Shown: positions 6,535 to 14,768 of the stretch, piece after piece | Layout: the number at the start of each line of letters is the position of its first letter | Position numbering within the stretch: the first letter of the stretch is position 1 | Source of the DNA: JBBDWK01 sp040902885 | Lineage (GTDB): Bacteria > Acidobacteriota > Terriglobia > Bryobacterales > Bryobacteraceae | Assembly: GCA_040902885.1 (NCBI GenBank) | Contig: JBBDWK010000061.1 | Location: forward strand, 1 to 24,523 | Direction: 5' to 3' | Length of the DNA stretch: 24,523 bases | The notes under the pieces: model-generated | Seen by the model: the letters and a program-made list of their open reading frames with translations, nothing else | Told to the model about the DNA's origin: nothing | Databases searched by the model: none | Position numbers and translations under genes: made by a program

Positions 6535-9027
6535 ATGGACACCGTGTGGCAGGACGTGCGCTATGGAGCGCGCATGCTGGCGAGAAACCCGGGCTTCACC
6601 CTGGTTGCGACGCTGTCGTTCGCCCTCGGCATCGGCGCCAACAGCACCATCTTCAGCGCGCTGCACGCCACGATTTTCCGGGTGCTCCCCTATCAGGATC
6701 CGGACCGCCTGGTGCTCATCTGGGGAAAAAACGTTTCGAGCGGAGGAGGCCGGAACGCGGTTGCACCGGCCGATTTTCTCGACTGGCGCGCTCAGCAGAG
6801 CACATTTCAACAGTTCGCCCTGGTGGAACCGGGCTCTCACCGAACCACTCTGAATGATTCCGGCTCGGCGGAACGAGTGTCCTTTCAGCGTGTTTCTCCG
6901 GATCTGTTCCCTCTTCTCGGAGTGAATCCTCTTATGGGCCGGCACTTCGCGGCTGAAGAGATTCACCAGGGAAACGATTCGGTGATGCTGAGCTATGAGT
7001 TCTGGCAGCGCCGCTATGGCGGCGACGCGGCGGTCGTCGGCCGCAAGATTACGGTGCGCGGTGCGCCCGTGACCGTCGCCGGCATCATGCCACCTGCCTT
7101 CGAGATCCTCGGCGGGAATGGAACCGACATCTGGCAGGCCTTGAACCTTGCGTCCGGCCAGGGGCAGAACCGAAAGATTCCGTGGCTCGCGGGCGTGGGC
7201 CGGCTGAAGCCGGCGGGAACTCTGGTTGCGGCACAGACGGAGCTGAGCGCCATCGCGGCGCGGCTGGAGCAGGCTTATCCCGATACGAACAAGGGCCGGG
7301 GCGTGGTGCTCGATCCGCTGAGCGAGCTTTTCGCGGATGCCTACAAAAGCACGCTATATCCGCTCTTCGGCGTGACCGGCTTCGTGCTGCTGATCGCGTG
7401 CGCGAACGTCGCCGGGCTTCTGCTCTCGCGGAGCGCGGCGCGCAGGAAGGAACTGGTGATGCGGGCCGCGGTGGGAGCGGGACGCGGCCGGCTCGTGCGG
7501 CAACTGCTCACGGAGGGCACGCTGCTCGCGCTGCTCGGCGGACTGTTTGGGGTGGCCGTAGCCTTCGCGGGCATCCGCATGTTTGCGGCGTTCGCTCCAT
7601 CCTGGCTTCCCACGAGAGATCTTGGCATCAACGCCCAGGTCCTGGCATTCACGTTCGCGGTGACCGTTTGCACCGGTGTGCTGGCCGCTCTGGCCCCGGC
7701 GGTCCAGGCAGCGCGGCAAGATCTGAACAACGTGATCAAGGAAGGCGCCCGATCGGTGGCCTCCGGATCTCACGGCCTTGCCCGAAAAACTTTGGTGATC
7801 GCCGAAGTCGCCCTTGCCCTGGTGTTGCTGGCCGGGTCCGGATTGATGATCCGGAGCTTTCTGGGAGTGGTGAGCGTGAATCCGGGTTTCGATCCTCGCG
7901 AATTGGTTACCATGCACATTGACCTCACCGGCCCCAGGTACGTCGAGTGGGCTCCGGATGGCGAGGGCAGCAACCTGTTCTCCATTCATCCCACGGTAGA
8001 ACCTTTTTACGATCGCGTCCTGGAACACACGCGGGCTCTCCCCGGAATACAGTCCGCCTCGCTGGTAAGCTGGCTGCCGATCGGCTTCGGATCGGTAGGG
8101 CCGCGCGCAAGGCAGTTCCGGATTTCCGGGAGACCCACGCTGCCGCCGACCGAGCGTCCCTTCGCAACCTACAACATGGTGGACCCCGATTATTTCCGTA
8201 CCATGCGCATTCCGCTGAGGAAAGGCCGGTACCTGACGGAGCAGGACGCGGCGCAATCGCCCTGGGCGGCCGTGATCAACGAAAGCATGGCACGCCGGTT
8301 CTGGCGGGACGAGGACCCGATCGGGCAGGCGCTGACTATCGCCACCATCGACGCGGAGCTTCCGAGAACGGTGGTGGGAGTCGTGGGCGACGTCCGTCAA
8401 CAGTCCCTAACGCAGGAGGCCAACCCCGAAATCTACACCAGCTTCCGGCAACAGCCCGCCATCTACGGCGACGGGTGGCAGAACCGCCTGCATAGGATTT
8501 TGGTGGCGCGGACCAGCATGAAACCGGAGAGCCTGGCAACCGCCGTGCGCGAGAACGCGCGGAATCTGGACCCCGACCAGCCTGTATACGACGCCTTTAC
8601 CATGGAGCAGGTTTTGGCAAGATCCGCCGCGCCATGGCGCCTTTATATGATTCTGCTCGGAGTCTTCGCCGGAGTCGCGCTGCTGCTGGCATCGATCGGC
8701 CTTTACGGTCTGATCGCGTATTCGGTGAGCGAGCGGACGCAGGAGATCGGCATTCGCATGGCGGTCGGCGCGGCGCAGCATCAGGTGTTGCGCATGGTGC
8801 TTAAGCAGGGTATGCGGTTGGTGCTCATCGGGCTGGCAATCGGGCTGGCCGGATCTCTGGCGCTCACGCGCCTGATTGCCTTCGCTCTCTATGGCGTCAC
8901 GCCGACCGACGCCGTAACGCTGGCAGCCGTGTGCGGCGTTCTCGCGGCGGTGTCGCTGGCGGCGGTCTTCTGGCCCGCCTACCGGGCGTCGCGCATCGAT
9001 CCCCTGCACGCTCTGCGCTCGGAGTAA
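6535..9027 (+). CDS. ADOP-family permease, second of a tandem pair
   Basis: This 830-residue protein is a close paralogue of the gene just upstream, with the same order of parts: N-terminal helix, periplasmic domain, FtsX block (ACANVAGLLLSRSAARRKE), second periplasmic domain, and C-terminal FtsX block (EIGIRMAVGAAQHQVLRMV) ending in SRIDPLHALRSE. The start is clear: ATG 6535 follows AGGAGG by eight bases, and the gene opens MDTVWQDVRYGARML, the same words as its neighbour. Several DNA stretches are identical in the two copies, for example around 4090-4122 and 6632-6664, which points to a fairly recent duplication or gene conversion. It lies 46 bp after the first permease and 16 bp before the isomerase-like gene, so cotranscription is likely. 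No ATPase gene is adjacent. Confidence 0.92.
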   Translation: MDTVWQDVRYGARMLARNPGFTLVATLSFALGIGANSTIFSALHATIFRVLPYQDPDRLVLIWGKNVSSGGGRNAVAPADFLDWRAQQSTFQQFALVEPGSHRTTLNDSGSAERVSFQRVSPDLFPLLGVNPLMGRHFAAEEIHQGNDSVMLSYEFWQRRYGGDAAVVGRKITVRGAPVTVAGIMPPAFEILGGNGTDIWQALNLASGQGQNRKIPWLAGVGRLKPAGTLVAAQTELSAIAARLEQAYPDTNKGRGVVLDPLSELFADAYKSTLYPLFGVTGFVLLIACANVAGLLLSRSAARRKELVMRAAVGAGRGRLVRQLLTEGTLLALLGGLFGVAVAFAGIRMFAAFAPSWLPTRDLGINAQVLAFTFAVTVCTGVLAALAPAVQAARQDLNNVIKEGARSVASGSHGLARKTLVIAEVALALVLLAGSGLMIRSFLGVVSVNPGFDPRELVTMHIDLTGPRYVEWAPDGEGSNLFSIHPTVEPFYDRVLEHTRALPGIQSASLVSWLPIGFGSVGPRARQFRISGRPTLPPTERPFATYNMVDPDYFRTMRIPLRKGRYLTEQDAAQSPWAAVINESMARRFWRDEDPIGQALTIATIDAELPRTVVGVVGDVRQQSLTQEANPEIYTSFRQQPAIYGDGWQNRLHRILVARTSMKPESLATAVRENARNLDPDQPVYDAFTMEQVLARSAAPWRLYMILLGVFAGVALLLASIGLYGLIAYSVSERTQEIGIRMAVGAAQHQVLRMVLKQGMRLVLIGLAIGLAGSLALTRLIAFALYGVTPTDAVTLAAVCGVLAAVSLAAVFWPAYRASRIDPLHALRSE

Positions 9028-9043
9028 TGATAGAGTGACTGGC

Positions 9044-9976
9044 ATGAGTGGTCTTACACGCCGAAGTTTGCTGGGGGGAGCCGTGGCGTCCGCAGCGTTG
9101 GCATCGAGCGCCGGCAAGCCGCAGGTATGCATTTTTTCGAAGCATCTTCACTGGGCGGACTGGCGGAGCATGGCGGGCTATGCGGCGGAACTGGGGTTCG
9201 ACGGAGTCGACCTGACCGTGCGCGACGGGGGCCACGTGCTGCCCGAACGCATTGCGGACGATCTGCCTAAGGTTGCCGAGATCGTCCGCAAGGCCGGAAT
9301 CTCGATGCCCATGATCACGGCCGGTATCGTGGATGCCCACTCCCCGCACGCCGAGGCGATCGTGCGCGCCATGGCCGCGCTGGATATCCGTTACTACCGT
9401 TGGGGCGGCCTGCGCTACAAAGAAGGCAAGAGCATTCCCGACCAGCTTGCGGAGTTCAAGCCGCGCGTGAAGGAACTGGCCGCCCTGAACAGGCAGTACA
9501 AGGTCTGCGCCATGTATCACACGCATTCCGGCATCGGGCAGGTGGGCGCATCGCAGTGGGACCTGTGGTGGCTGCTGAAGGACTTCGATCCGCAGTGGGT
9601 GAGCTTCAATTACGATATCGGCCATGCCACGGTCGAAGGCGGATCCGGCGGCTGGATCCACAGCGCGCGGCTCGCGGCACCGTACATGCGGGGCGTGGCG
9701 GTGAAGGATTTTCGCTGGGAGAAGAACGCCAAAGGCGAGTGGCGGCCCGAGTGGACCCCGGTGGGCGATGGCATGGTCAACTTCCGCCAGTTCTTCCGGA
9801 TGTTAAAGGAAGCGCGCTTCCAGGGGCCGCTGCAAGTTCACTGCGAGTATGAAGGATTGGGCGGCGCGAATTCCGGCAGGCGCGAGCTGACCATTCCGAA
9901 AGAGAACGTGCTGGCGCAATTGCGGAAAGACCTGACCGCGCTGCGCGAGATCCTGAAAGAAACGCAGCTCGCGTAG
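9044..9976 (+). CDS. Tat-exported xylose-isomerase-like TIM-barrel protein (sugar isomerase/epimerase family)
   Basis: The protein opens MSGLTRRSLLGGAVASAAL, a good twin-arginine signal, followed by a mature domain of the AP-endonuclease-2 / sugar phosphate isomerase-epimerase superfamily. Visible features are the early strand AAELGFDGVDLTV, YHTHSG, the metal-site-like NYDIGHATVEGG, and HCEYEGLGG near the end. Members bind a divalent metal in a TIM barrel and interconvert sugars or sugar acids; the exact substrate cannot be read from sequence. GTG 9035 is an alternative start, with GGAG ten bases upstream; I prefer ATG 9044 because it gives a compact n-region before the RR motif. It closes the sulfatase-permease operon, which suggests periplasmic processing of a sulfated or otherwise modified carbohydrate. 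That link is inference. Confidence 0.85.
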   Translation: MSGLTRRSLLGGAVASAALASSAGKPQVCIFSKHLHWADWRSMAGYAAELGFDGVDLTVRDGGHVLPERIADDLPKVAEIVRKAGISMPMITAGIVDAHSPHAEAIVRAMAALDIRYYRWGGLRYKEGKSIPDQLAEFKPRVKELAALNRQYKVCAMYHTHSGIGQVGASQWDLWWLLKDFDPQWVSFNYDIGHATVEGGSGGWIHSARLAAPYMRGVAVKDFRWEKNAKGEWRPEWTPVGDGMVNFRQFFRMLKEARFQGPLQVHCEYEGLGGANSGRRELTIPKENVLAQLRKDLTALREILKETQLA

Positions 9977-9978
9977 TA

Positions 9979-12765
9979 CTACCGCGTCTTCATCTTTTTG
10001 CGAATGCGCTTCGTTGTCTCGCGGTCCGCATTCTCCAGCGCCTGCTCGTATGCGGTGGCGGCTTCCGCCATGCGCCCGCGCGCTTTTTCGAGATCGCCGA
10101 TGCGTTCGAGTATGGCCGGGTTATCCGCTTCCGCGTTGCGTGCGGTAACCAGCTCGGCCAGAGCGCCATCGGCGTCGCCGGATTTCTCCAGCAGCTCGGC
10201 CACCGCGAGGCGCGCGGCAGTATACTCCGGCCTCAGCTTGAGCACTTCCCGGTACTCGGCGATTGCGCCGGCGGTGTCGCCCCGGCGGCCCAGCGTCTCA
10301 GCCAGGCCCAGGCGGGAAGGCAGATAGCCTGATTGCCGCTGCAAGTTCGCGCGCCAGAGATCGACGGCTTCCGAAGCGCGGTCGGGCCTTTCGGACAATA
10401 ATAGCGCGAGGTTCTGCCGGGCGGCGAGCAGATCGGGGTTCTTCTCCAGCGCCGTCCTGTAGTAGCGCTCCGCCTCCGCAAACTTGCTCTGCGAGGCCTT
10501 CAGAGAGCCTAGAGCGTTATAAGGCTCGGCCGATTCAGGCGCCAGAGAAACCGCCTTCAGATACGACCGTTCGGCGTCCTTGCGCCGGTTCAGCCGCTGA
10601 TAAACCAGCCCCAGGTTATAGGGCAGATAGAAGTATTGCGGCGTAAGGCGCATGGCCTGCTGATAGGAGCGGATGGAGGCGTTGTAGTCGCCCAGCTCGG
10701 CGTAGGAGAGCGCCAGATTGTGGAGCGGATAAGCCCAGTGCGGAGCGCGGCGAACGGCGTCGCGGAAAGCGGCTACGGCCTGGGAGTAGTTAGCCTGCTC
10801 CAGGTGCGCGATGCCCAGCGCGTTGTAGGAGTATGCTCCGTTCGGATCGGCACGGACGGCGCGCTCGAGCAGGTCAGCGGCCTCCGTGTACTTCTTGTCG
10901 AAGAGTAGCGTGCGGCCCTGGAAGAAAGATTCGCGGGCATCCAGCAGCATGCTTTCGGGGGTGAGAGTGGCGGCTGCTTTGGTGAACTTGGCGCCCGACG
11001 CGAAATCCTGGCGGGTCTGCGGCACCTGGTCGCCTGTGAGATAACGCAGCAAAACCTGCTGGCCCTGATTTTCAAGCGCAATGCGGAGGCGATTCTCCTG
11101 CGTCAGGTACTGCTCCGGCGTAAGCGCGGCGCGCAGGGCAGGCAGGACGGCGAAGGCGCTGTCCTGCTGGTCCGGCAGAATGCGATTGGCATCCAGCGCC
11201 CGCGAAAAGCGGTCGATGGCGCGGGAAGCCTCGGTGGAGAGCGGCGCGGGCGCTTGAGCCGCGAAGAGAAGCGGCTCGCCGTTGGCCGTATCGACGAGGA
11301 CCGGGAAGCGCGCGACCTCGATGCCGGGCTTCTTCACATCCGACAGCGCTACCGAGTTGGAGTAGGTGCCGAACTCGCGCGGGTGCTGCTTGTCGGCGGT
11401 GGCCTCCTGGACTTTATCGCGCACGTAGTCGATGACTTCGTTGACGTTGACAATTCCGTCCTTGTCCTTGTCGCCGTCGCCGTTGAGGGCCTTGATCAGG
11501 AAGTAGCTGAAGACGCCGTGACCCCCGCCCCACTGCGGGCCTTCATGCGAAAGCTCCTTGGGGCGGCTGGCGAGAAGGCCCAGCAATTCGCCTTCGGCAT
11601 CGCCCAGACGCTCCACGGAGGAGTTCACGGTGGTGCTTTTGATGGAACCGATGGTGCCGGCGCGGCAGACATCGGCGAACAACGCGACGCGACCCACGTT
11701 GGCGAGCTCCTCCTCAACCAGCGCTTGCACGTCGGCCATGGGCAGCGCCGTGTTGGTGAGATCCTGCGGATCGCTGTCATAGGTGAGGATAAAAGCCTGC
11801 CGGCTGCCCGGAATCTCCACGGTGCCGTGGCCGGCCAGAAGGATCATGACCGTGTCCTGCTTGGTGGCGCGGCCCTTCAAAAAGGTCTGGAAGGCATTGC
11901 GGACCGCGGAGATGGTGGCCTTTTCGTCGGTCAGCAGGACCACGTTCTCGTCCGGAACGCCGCCGCCGCGCGGGCTTCTGACGTGCTTCTCGAAGATGGT
12001 CGCATCGGCGTGCGCGAATTGCAGCCACTGGTCCTGCGGCAGCTTCTGATATTTGGAGACGCCCACCAGCAGGGCGAAGGTCTTGCCGCCTGCCGTGGCC
12101 GCAACGGCGGTTTCGGCGGCCTTGTTGGCAAGGGACTCCTCGAGCTCGAAGATCTTGCCCTTGGCCCAGACGGTATCCTGAAACTCGCTGGCGATCTTTT
12201 TGTAGGCCTCGAGCGCGCGCGCGGTCAGATTATGTTTCTCGAAAATTGCGGCTTGGGCCACCAGAGCGCCTTGATCCTTCGGGTCCGCCGCGAGGGCCTT
12301 CTCAATAGGCGCCAACTCGGCCTGGATTTCGGGCGTGAGAGGTTCCAGATTGAGAGTTTCGGCGCCCTTGAGAGCGCGCGTCATGGTGACCCCATAGTGC
12401 TGCTGGCTGGCGGTGGCGACGCGCACCAGTTGCGGCAGGAAGCAGGAAGCCACGGGCTTCTGGTCGGTCAGTTTGCCGGCGCGAACCTTAAACTGCTTCG
12501 CATCCAGGAGCAGGTCGCCCTGAGGGCCTAGCGACAGAGAGAGTTTCGAAGGACAGTAGAGAAGAGTGGCTGCCGCCCCCTCGGTTCTCACGGCGTCGCC
12601 GGCAAACAGGATGTCTCCGGATTTGGCGCTCAACGGCAGCTCCGCCCCGGCGCGCAGCAATTTACCGCCGCCTGGAAGCAGCACCAGACCTACCGGATCT
12701 TCTTTCTTGGGCTGAGCCAACGCGACGGCGGCCAGCAGGAAGAGCGTTACAAAGCAGCGCTTCAT
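9979..12765 (-). CDS. Exported FecR-like / caspase (peptidase C14) / TPR protein
   Basis: This 928-residue protein starts with a signal peptide (MKRCFVTLFLLAAVALAQ). Residues ~26-118 resemble a FecR-type domain (AGAELPLSAKSGDILFAGDAVRT, written in part). Residues ~228-450 form a caspase/metacaspase p20-like domain: it begins FALLVGVSKYQ, has the catalytic histidine in LLAGHGTVE (H313) and the cysteine in ALFADVCRAGT (C367). Within its end is an EF-hand-type loop DKDKDGIVNVNE (432-443) with all Ca2+-ligand positions. From ~605 onward about nine TPRs follow, e.g. SYNALGIAHLEQANYSQAV. Proteolytic activity toward Arg/Lys sites is the family norm but unproven here. The ATG overlaps the cyclase stop as ATGA, so the two are translationally coupled. 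The stop is 2 bp from that of the convergent isomerase gene. Confidence 0.92.
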   Translation of the reverse strand: MKRCFVTLFLLAAVALAQPKKEDPVGLVLLPGGGKLLRAGAELPLSAKSGDILFAGDAVRTEGAAATLLYCPSKLSLSLGPQGDLLLDAKQFKVRAGKLTDQKPVASCFLPQLVRVATASQQHYGVTMTRALKGAETLNLEPLTPEIQAELAPIEKALAADPKDQGALVAQAAIFEKHNLTARALEAYKKIASEFQDTVWAKGKIFELEESLANKAAETAVAATAGGKTFALLVGVSKYQKLPQDQWLQFAHADATIFEKHVRSPRGGGVPDENVVLLTDEKATISAVRNAFQTFLKGRATKQDTVMILLAGHGTVEIPGSRQAFILTYDSDPQDLTNTALPMADVQALVEEELANVGRVALFADVCRAGTIGSIKSTTVNSSVERLGDAEGELLGLLASRPKELSHEGPQWGGGHGVFSYFLIKALNGDGDKDKDGIVNVNEVIDYVRDKVQEATADKQHPREFGTYSNSVALSDVKKPGIEVARFPVLVDTANGEPLLFAAQAPAPLSTEASRAIDRFSRALDANRILPDQQDSAFAVLPALRAALTPEQYLTQENRLRIALENQGQQVLLRYLTGDQVPQTRQDFASGAKFTKAAATLTPESMLLDARESFFQGRTLLFDKKYTEAADLLERAVRADPNGAYSYNALGIAHLEQANYSQAVAAFRDAVRRAPHWAYPLHNLALSYAELGDYNASIRSYQQAMRLTPQYFYLPYNLGLVYQRLNRRKDAERSYLKAVSLAPESAEPYNALGSLKASQSKFAEAERYYRTALEKNPDLLAARQNLALLLSERPDRASEAVDLWRANLQRQSGYLPSRLGLAETLGRRGDTAGAIAEYREVLKLRPEYTAARLAVAELLEKSGDADGALAELVTARNAEADNPAILERIGDLEKARGRMAEAATAYEQALENADRETTKRIRKKMKTR

Positions 12766-14705
12766 GAGGATTTCTCCCCGGAGGCGACGGCAACTTCCTT
12801 GAGGGGAGCGGTATACAACCCAGCTACAGTATAAAGGTTCATGGGAATGGTTTTGCCGCGAACCTGCACGCCGCCCAGGAAGATGGTTTCAATATCCGTT
12901 TTCAATTCGCTCTTCGTGGCTTCACTCAACAGTAATTGCGTTTTGTACTCCTTGTTCAGGCTCTCCAGACGCGAAGCCAGGTTGACGGTATCTCCGAGGA
13001 CCGTATATTCCATCTTATCGGCCGAACCGACGTTACCTACAACCGCCGGACCAGTATGGATTCCGACGCCCGTCTTAAATTCGCCTGGCACCCTGGACAT
13101 CTCGATCCCGCAAGCCACCGCGCGGCGCGGATGATCGCCCGCCTCCGTGCCGTCTTCGTCGCTGAAGATGGCCAAAATACCGTCCCCGAGAAACTTGTTC
13201 ACCTGCCCATGATGCGAGACGATGACGCGCACCATGTCGCCCATGTAGCGGTTGAGCAGGCCGACCACCACGGCAGGGTCCTTCTCCTCGCAGAAGGAGG
13301 TGAAGCCGCGGATATCGGAGAACAGAATGGTGACAATCTGGCGCGTGCCGGAGAGGGCGATGGTCTGCGTCTCCTCCAAAGTTGTGGCCAGCCTTTGACC
13401 AACGAACACGGAGACGGCGGAGCGAAACATATCGCCGCGTTTCTCCGCCGTAAAAAACCGGTAAACCATGGAGACGAGAACGCTTAAGAGACAGGCAAGC
13501 AGAAGTTCCGAGGCGGATATCAGCCAGCCCGAGCGGAAAAGCCAGTGGCTGATGGCCGCGGTAGAGGCGATGCTCCCGGCGAGCAGAAGCGCGGCGGGCT
13601 TGACGGCCACCGAGACCACGATCAACGAAGTAACGGCGCCCACCACGAAGATGGCCAGAAGTCGCAGCGGCGGCGGCACGGGGACCAGGAACTCCCGGCT
13701 CAAAAGCGTGCGCAGCGTGCTGGCGTGGATCTCCACGCCGGCCGTGTTCCAGCGGGGGCCGCTGAACAAGGTGTAGAACGGCGTGGCGTGGCGGTCGCTG
13801 ATGTTGTCCGGGCCAAGCAGGACCGCCTTGCCGCCCACCCACTCGCGAAGCTGATCCGTTCGGCCCGCGCGCGCGGCTTCGATGAAATCGGAAAGCGAGT
13901 AGCGCGGAAAGGTTCCGGGAGGTCCGGCGAAGTTAACGGCGACGGTTCGCATCGTGGAGACGGGAATCGGCTTGCCCGCAAGCATCAAACGGCCTTGGTC
14001 GTCGAATGCGGCATCCTCGCCCAGAAACTTCTCCGCGACCCGCATCGCGAGAGCGCGCGCCAGGGGCTCGTTGCTTCCCGGCTGGGGCGCCTCGATCAAC
14101 TCCTGGTTGCGCACGAAATCGTCCGGATCCACGGTCAGGTTAGCGAATGCGGATTGCCCGAGGGCGGCGGCGATCATATTAACCGGCACCGGCCACTCCT
14201 TCTGTTTCGCCATCATGGAGGGAACGTAACCGCAGACGACGGGCATAGTGGCCGCGGTGATACTCACGGCCTCCGCCATAAGCTGATCGTGATTCGGCTC
14301 CCATTTTGTTACCGGGATGCCGAAAGCAACGTCAAGACCGAGCACTTTGGCGCCCGCTCCGGCTGCCGCCTGAATCGCTTCCGCGTAATAAGGATGCCAA
14401 AGCAGTTGTAACTCGGAAAAATGTTCAAGCGATTTGTCGTCAATGACGATAAGGACTATAGGCTCCGTGGGAAGCGCCCCGCGAAGAACAAACTGGACGT
14501 CCTGCGCCTTCAGATGCATTAACTGGAAGAAACGAAAGGTTCCCAGCAAATGAGTGGCAGCCAGACTGGTGAGCGCGATGGCGGCAATCATCAGCCATGT
14601 CTTGCGTTTTACGGCGCCTCCCATCCCACCAGGACGCGACTGGCGTTGCCCGCCCGGCCGGGAAGGAGCCTTCGCCGCCTTGAACGAGATCCTGCTGATT
14701 CGCAT
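12762..14705 (-). CDS. CHASE2-domain class III adenylate cyclase
   Basis: This is a 647-residue membrane receptor-cyclase. One helix at ~35-55 is followed by an extracytoplasmic CHASE2 sensor (~60-345, e.g. PIVLIVIDDKSLEHF, AKVLGLDVAFG, GKAVLLGPDNISDRH). Three helices (~348-420) and a C-terminal class III catalytic domain (~455-630) complete it. Metal aspartates D464 (LFSDIRGFTSF) and D508 (NKFLGDGILAIF) are present, as are adenine-selecting K504 and D572 (VLGDTVNLASRLE) and transition-state N575 and R579. All residues for ATP cyclisation are thus intact, so cAMP formation is a firm prediction. I start at ATG 14705, with a weak GGAA upstream; a TTG at 14750 would add 15 residues that do not look coding. 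It is coupled by a 4-bp overlap to the caspase gene. The CHASE2 ligand is unknown. Confidence 0.93.
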   Translation of the reverse strand: MRISRISFKAAKAPSRPGGQRQSRPGGMGGAVKRKTWLMIAAIALTSLAATHLLGTFRFFQLMHLKAQDVQFVLRGALPTEPIVLIVIDDKSLEHFSELQLLWHPYYAEAIQAAAGAGAKVLGLDVAFGIPVTKWEPNHDQLMAEAVSITAATMPVVCGYVPSMMAKQKEWPVPVNMIAAALGQSAFANLTVDPDDFVRNQELIEAPQPGSNEPLARALAMRVAEKFLGEDAAFDDQGRLMLAGKPIPVSTMRTVAVNFAGPPGTFPRYSLSDFIEAARAGRTDQLREWVGGKAVLLGPDNISDRHATPFYTLFSGPRWNTAGVEIHASTLRTLLSREFLVPVPPPLRLLAIFVVGAVTSLIVVSVAVKPAALLLAGSIASTAAISHWLFRSGWLISASELLLACLLSVLVSMVYRFFTAEKRGDMFRSAVSVFVGQRLATTLEETQTIALSGTRQIVTILFSDIRGFTSFCEEKDPAVVVGLLNRYMGDMVRVIVSHHGQVNKFLGDGILAIFSDEDGTEAGDHPRRAVACGIEMSRVPGEFKTGVGIHTGPAVVGNVGSADKMEYTVLGDTVNLASRLESLNKEYKTQLLLSEATKSELKTDIETIFLGGVQVRGKTIPMNLYTVAGLYTAPLKEVAVASGEKSS

Positions 14706-14768
14706 TGCGTTTCCGTATACTACGCTACACTGAATACCAGCGCGCAGCAACGTTGGAGGGACTAGAGC
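14706..14768. promoter_or_regulatory. Divergent promoter region between cyclase operon and TonB receptor
   Basis: Only 63 bp separate the two divergent starts. It contains TATACT (14716-14721) and TACACT (14726-14731), either of which could be a -10 for the receptor; no good -35 is apparent. GGAGGG at about 14755-14760 is the receptor ribosome binding site. Promoters for both directions must overlap here or inside the genes, so the cyclase operon and receptor may be co-regulated. Confidence 0.4.

Noticed and set aside
9974..9981. Terminator between the convergent isomerase and caspase genes
   Set aside because: Only 2 bp separate the stops and TAGTACTA is too short to be a hairpin terminator.
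11254..12531. Plus-strand 425-residue open frame inside the caspase gene
   Set aside because: Antisense shadow of the FecR-caspase region; composition reflects GC-rich third positions and no domain is visible.
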